Positions 5,984 through 9,091 of a DNA stretch of 9,091 bases are shown here, piece after piece (within the stretch, counting starts at the first letter, position 1; each line of letters starts with the position of its first letter). The DNA comes from an uncultured Chthoniobacterales bacterium (GTDB lineage: Bacteria; Verrucomicrobiota; Verrucomicrobiae; Chthoniobacterales; UBA10450), in NCBI GenBank assembly GCA_955652855.1, contig CATPCN010000729.1, positions 1 to 9,091 on the forward strand, given 5' to 3'. A model generated the notes under the pieces. It saw nothing but the letters and a program-made list of their open reading frames with translations, was not told where the DNA came from and ran no database searches. A program made the translations under genes and the position numbers.

Positions 5984-7237
5984 ATGTCGAAGCCGTCGCT
6001 CGTTTTTCTTTGCCAACGCATACCCTATCCTCCAATCAAGGGAGAGCGAATCACCAGCTACAACTTGCTGCGTCACCTGGTCCGCGATTACCGAGTGTCC
6101 CTCGGTACGTTCATCGACGATGAAGCCGATGTATCGGGGATTCCGACCTTGCGAGGCATGGTCGAGGATCTTCACGTGGAGTTCATCCGCAAGCCGTGGG
6201 CGTATGCGCGGGCGTTTCCTCGCTGGCTGAACGGCGATCCGCTGTCGTTCGCATTGTTTCGCTCGCGCGGGCTCGATCGCTGGCTGGACCGAGTCGAAGC
6301 AGACCGTCCGCCGGTGGCGGTCGTCACGCATTCAAGCAACATATCCGCCTATGCGGTGGACAAGTTTCGTCGCCGGACCGGCACGGAACCGCGACGCGTC
6401 CTGCATTTCGCCGATGTCGATTCGGAGAAATTCGTCGCGTATGCGGGTCTGGCCTCGGGCCCGAAAAGGTGGCTGCTCGCCACCGAGGCGCGTCGAGTAC
6501 GCCGCGAAGAACGGCGGCTTACCGCCGCCGCGGACGCCGTAGCGTTCGTGTCCGACGAGGAGGCCGACATGTTCCGTTCAATCCTCGCTTTCCATAGGGA
6601 CCGAGTGGTGACGCTGCCTAACGGCGTCGATAGCGCAACATTTTCACCCGATCATTATCCAGAAGCACCCACCAATGGCGCGCAGTCCTCCATCGTGTTC
6701 ACGGGCGCGATGGACTATCTGCCGAACATCCACGCCGTGACGTGGTACGCGCGAGAGGTGTTTCCGCGCATTCGCGCGTCGGTGCCCGGTGTGCGTTTCA
6801 CGATCGTGGGAACTCGGCCGACCCGCGAAGTGCAAAGGCTTGCAAACGACGACGCCATTGTCGTTACCGGCCGAGTCGATTCCGTTGCCGCATATCTCGC
6901 GGCGGCACACCTGGCCGTGGCGCCACTGCAGATCGCGCGCGGTATCCAGAACAAAGTTCTGGAAGCGATGGCGATGGCGAAGCCGGTCGTTGTGTCGCCA
7001 GGTGCAATGACGGGCATCGCCGCACGATCGGGCGAGCATTTGATTTGTGCTGAAACCGTCTCGGAGTGGGTCGAGGCTTGCATCGACCTGTTCGTGGACC
7101 ACGAAAAGGCAAGCCGTCTGGGACGAAACGCGAGGCAACTCGTGCTCGAGCGATACACGTGGGACGCTCAGTTCGCGCGATTGGACCAGCTGCTCGGCTC
7201 TGGCGACCCTTCTAGGGCGCGGGAAACAAGCTATTAG
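5984..7237 (+). CDS. GT4-type glycosyltransferase, XrtA/PEP-CTERM system-associated (Stp1 family)
   Basis: This 417-residue protein resembles the sugar transferase family found with EpsH1/XrtA exosortases (TIGR03087, Stp1). Its N-terminus has the family signature LVFLCQRIPYPPIKGERI (6-23), followed by LGTFIDDEADV (40-50) and HFADVDSEKFVAYAG (141-155). The C-terminal GT-B half has LPNGVD (211-216), FTGAMDYLPN (239-248), FTIVGTRPT (272-280), VTGRV (294-298) and the donor-site region PLQIARGIQNKVLEAMAMAKPVV spread over 314-336, with E327 as the likely second glutamate of the E-x7-E region. It transfers a sugar from a nucleotide donor to a lipid-linked or glycan acceptor at the cytoplasmic membrane. 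GDP-heptose made by the upstream genes is an attractive but unproven donor. ATG 5984 lies 15 bases after the gmhB stop with only a weak GAGAG ahead. Length is normal for the family. Confidence 0.9.
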   Translation: MSKPSLVFLCQRIPYPPIKGERITSYNLLRHLVRDYRVSLGTFIDDEADVSGIPTLRGMVEDLHVEFIRKPWAYARAFPRWLNGDPLSFALFRSRGLDRWLDRVEADRPPVAVVTHSSNISAYAVDKFRRRTGTEPRRVLHFADVDSEKFVAYAGLASGPKRWLLATEARRVRREERRLTAAADAVAFVSDEEADMFRSILAFHRDRVVTLPNGVDSATFSPDHYPEAPTNGAQSSIVFTGAMDYLPNIHAVTWYAREVFPRIRASVPGVRFTIVGTRPTREVQRLANDDAIVVTGRVDSVAAYLAAAHLAVAPLQIARGIQNKVLEAMAMAKPVVVSPGAMTGIAARSGEHLICAETVSEWVEACIDLFVDHEKASRLGRNARQLVLERYTWDAQFARLDQLLGSGDPSRARETSY

Positions 7238-7247
7238 TTTGCTCCCG
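7220..7247 (+). terminator. Weak terminator-like hairpin at the glycosyltransferase stop codon
   Basis: CGGGAAAC (7220-7227) can pair with GTTT (7237-7240) and CCCG (7244-7247), leaving a three-base bulge and a nine-base loop that holds most of the TAG stop. Only three T residues follow (7248-7250). This could end the heptose operon before the long gap, but the stem is imperfect and the T run short, so it may be coincidental. Confidence 0.22.
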
Positions 7248-7779
7248 TTTCGCACCACGGCCCCATCACGTCGCTTGTGGACCACATGTTTCGCCCGGGC
7301 GCATCGCGCGCTCTTGAGGGAACAGCGGCCGACCGAGCCGGGGAAGCCGGCGACACGATGACATGCAAGCACTCGCGATGAATCGTGTATCAATTGGGAC
7401 GCGTGTCGTCGGGTACGTAGCGCGAGACGTTGAATTAGCACGCGATATCGGATTTATCGCCGTGGGTAGCACTTCGGGTGAGCGCCGCCTTGCGTCTTGC
7501 GGACTCGTATCAGAGATTCCGTCGTGACGGTTCGTGGCAATATGGTATGCAGTTTGTGCAAGATCGTTGCGCGAATCGACATTGTGAATTGAGTCTGTAC
7601 TAGACATTGCGGTTTCGCGTCCGGAATCCCATGCGCTACCATTGCCTTTACGGCAACGCGCTTTTCGTCAGGACTGGCGCTCGAGTGTAACTCGGACGAG
7701 GGAACCTCTCGTGCGTCACGTCGGCCGCGGCAGGTCCTGACGACAAGCGGCGCCTACGTAGATAATATTGGATGCGCTC
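7238..7779. other. 542-base region without a convincing gene, between glycosyltransferase and ligase
   Basis: No open frame here has a recognisable domain or start signal. The glycosyltransferase frame stays open past its TAG to a TGA at 7379-7381, with G/C-rich third positions for about 48 codons, then coding character is lost. That could be a decayed extension or chance. The middle and right parts are less G/C-rich. Small inverted repeats are GTCT-GTACT-AGAC (7593-7605), TTGCC-TTTAC-GGCAA (7642-7656), a stronger hairpin at 7696-7712 and an eight-base palindrome CTACGTAG (7754-7761). A weak promoter for the ligase gene could be CTGACG (7737-7742) and GATAAT (7761-7766) with an 18-base spacer, but it would leave a very short leader. 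The region may serve as a promoter/leader or as the scar of a rearrangement. Confidence 0.45.
7696..7712 (+). other. Compact hairpin in the leader of the ligase gene
   Basis: ACGAGGG (7696-7702) pairs with CTCTCGT (7706-7712) over seven pairs, one of them G-T, closing a three-base AAC loop. It lies 67 bases ahead of the ligase ATG and is not followed by a T run, so it is not a standard terminator. It could be leader RNA structure or an operator. No function is shown. Confidence 0.25.
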
Positions 7780-9091
7780 ATGCGGGACATATTGATACTC
7801 GCGACTCTTGGATGCCTAGTCCCGCTAGCGTTGTTTCGACCGTGGATGGGTGTGCTCGCTTGGTTTTGGGTGAGCATTATGAATCCCCACCGACTTGCAT
7901 GGGGTCTCGCGTACAGCATTCCGATCGCAATGCTGATCGCCGTTCCCACGCTAATTGGACTGGTCTTCGTGCGCGACCGCAAGCCGATCCCGTTGACGAG
8001 CGAAATTGTCCTACTTGCGCTATTGGCAGCTTATTTTAGTTTTACCACACTGTTTGCCCTTGTCCCGGCGGAAGCGTCGAGCCAATGGGTAAGGGTTAGC
8101 AAGATATTGCTGATGACCTTCGTTACGCCAGTACTCATCTTCGGGCAATCACGAATTCGGGCACTGATCGTGGTAATAACGCTGTCGGTTGCATTTTTCG
8201 GCGTCAAAGGAGGTATTTTCTCACAACTCACTGGCGGCGAAAACCGTGTCTATGGACCGCCGGATTCCTTTCTCGGCTCGAACAATGATATCGGCATCGC
8301 GCTGGTCATGGTGTCGCCGGTGCTGCTTTCGATAACTAGCGAAATTCGTCGATGGTCGCTGCGGCTGGCCATGTCCGGCGCCGGGATCCTTTGCTTTCTT
8401 GCCGCGATTTTTACCTATTCCCGAGGAGCGCTCGTTGGTATTGCTGCGATCTCGGTCCCGCTATTCCTGAAGAGCAGGCACAAAGTAGCCATGACAATTT
8501 TGGGCGCGTGTCTAGTTATTTTCGTGGTGAGCTTCGCGCCCGAAAGGCTCTTTGACCGTGCCCAAACCATCACCACTTTCAATGAAGACGCTTCGGCGAT
8601 GCAACGTCTGCAAGCCTGGAGTGTTGCGACAAATATTGCACTCGAACGTCCCCTGCTCGGTGGGGGATTCAACATCGCGGCATTGCCGGATCCCGTTTGG
8701 TTAAGTTACGCGGATCGCGCCTACGATAAATGGGGCGAGACCGCTCGCGCTGCCCACAGCATATATTTTCAGATATTGGGTGACCACGGCTTTGTTGCCT
8801 TGGGCATTTTTGTCACGCTGTTGGTAGTTTCATTCGTGTCACTACAGCAGATTAAACGTCGCACCATTCAAGACACCAATAATCGGTGGGTCGGTGTACT
8901 TGCCTCGGGGCTCCAAGTCGGATTGATTGGCTACGTCGTATCGGGAACCTTTCTCAGTCAGGCATACTTTGATTTGTTTTACATTTATATCGCACTGATC
9001 GCAATTCTAAAACGAGAAATTGCGACGATCTCGCCACGACAAAGTGAACAAGCGCGCGACCACATTGCGGATTCCGAACCAAGTAACAAAC
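7780..9091 (+). CDS. O-antigen ligase/polymerase-like membrane protein, XrtA-associated O-glycosylation ligase type, incomplete at the 3' end
   Basis: The frame opens at ATG 7780 (GGA seven bases upstream) and runs off the window after 437 residues, close to the usual family length. It matches the 'putative O-glycosylation ligase, exosortase A-associated' family (TIGR03097). Signs are the N-terminal RPWMGVLAWFWVSIMNPHR (20-38), FFGVKGGIF (139-147), the TGGENRVYGPPDSF loop (151-164) with NND (168-170), TYSRGAL (212-218) and a Wzy_C-like periplasmic segment with LERPLLGGGFN (288-298) and HSIYFQILGDHG (326-337). About a dozen hydrophobic spans are visible, roughly 3-20, 47-64, 76-95, 106-121, 126-141, 168-186, 199-212, 215-230, 236-252, 336-354, 376-394 and 398-410. 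The protein should act in the inner membrane, moving or polymerising a lipid-linked glycan at its periplasmic side. Base composition is clearly lower in G+C than in the heptose genes; two 60-base samples counted by hand gave 43% and 37%. Confidence 0.9.
   Translation, partial: MRDILILATLGCLVPLALFRPWMGVLAWFWVSIMNPHRLAWGLAYSIPIAMLIAVPTLIGLVFVRDRKPIPLTSEIVLLALLAAYFSFTTLFALVPAEASSQWVRVSKILLMTFVTPVLIFGQSRIRALIVVITLSVAFFGVKGGIFSQLTGGENRVYGPPDSFLGSNNDIGIALVMVSPVLLSITSEIRRWSLRLAMSGAGILCFLAAIFTYSRGALVGIAAISVPLFLKSRHKVAMTILGACLVIFVVSFAPERLFDRAQTITTFNEDASAMQRLQAWSVATNIALERPLLGGGFNIAALPDPVWLSYADRAYDKWGETARAAHSIYFQILGDHGFVALGIFVTLLVVSFVSLQQIKRRTIQDTNNRWVGVLASGLQVGLIGYVVSGTFLSQAYFDLFYIYIALIAILKREIATISPRQSEQARDHIADSEPSNK

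Noticed and set aside
6644..7441. Leftward open frame of 265 codons
   Set aside because: Antisense to the glycosyltransferase; composition is rich in Arg and His and shows no motif.
7535..7551. TGGCA...TATGCA as a sigma-54 promoter for the ligase
   Set aside because: The GG to GC spacing is one base too long and the -12 part lacks TTGC. XrtA loci often use sigma-54, but this does not qualify.
7266..7607. Leftward open frame of 113 codons in the long gap
   Set aside because: Rich in Ser, Arg and Thr, no domain, no ribosome site and no partner genes; not supported as a gene.
7630..7646. GGTAGCG on the reverse strand as an ops/JUMPstart element
   Set aside because: Only the short core matches and it points away from the polysaccharide genes.
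1..9091. CRISPR arrays, transposases, tRNA or rRNA genes
   Set aside because: Read-through of both strands showed no spaced repeats, no transposase motifs and no RNA gene signatures.

Overview
The window looks like part of a capsule or exopolysaccharide (EPS) locus of the exosortase A (XrtA)/PEP-CTERM type from a high-GC Gram-negative bacterium. The protein families recognised are typical of Proteobacteria with XrtA clusters. A betaproteobacterium is my best guess from protein style only; no rRNA, tRNA or housekeeping marker confirms it.

Layout. The left third is read leftward. An asparagine-synthase-like amidotransferase (2770 to 950) is followed 68 bases later by a secreted right-handed parallel beta-helix protein that runs off the left edge (881 to 1). 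A roughly 300-base divergent intergenic region separates this pair from a rightward gene group. That group holds a heptose 7-phosphate kinase (hddA, 3072-4106), a sedoheptulose 7-phosphate isomerase (gmhA, 4103-4690), a heptose 1-phosphate guanylyltransferase (hddC, 4695-5375), a heptose bisphosphate phosphatase (gmhB, 5372-5968) and a GT4 glycosyltransferase of the XrtA-associated 'Stp1' type (5984-7237). The first five genes are tightly packed, with 4-base overlaps (hddA/gmhA, hddC/gmhB) and gaps of 4 and 15 bases. After 542 bases without a convincing gene comes a multi-pass membrane protein of the XrtA-associated O-glycosylation ligase type (7780 to the right edge, incomplete).

How the genes fit together. 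GmhA, HddA, GmhB and HddC form a complete route from sedoheptulose 7-phosphate to GDP-D-glycero-alpha-D-manno-heptose. No HldD-type epimerase is present, so the predicted donor stays in the D,D form. The Stp1 glycosyltransferase would add a sugar to a growing glycan, and the ligase/polymerase would transfer or polymerise the glycan at the periplasmic face. The beta-helix protein is probably exported and may act on or bind the polysaccharide. The asparagine-synthase-like protein may amidate a sugar acid or another cluster product. The inference is an XrtA-linked surface glycan that contains D,D-heptose.

Points worth a second look: the asparagine-synthase-like protein has no recognisable N-terminal nucleophilic cysteine, and the first ~110 bases of its frame look coding in another frame; GmhB has lost three of the four zinc ligands known from the E. 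coli enzyme; and base composition drops clearly in the ligase gene. I see no CRISPR array, transposase, tRNA or rRNA.
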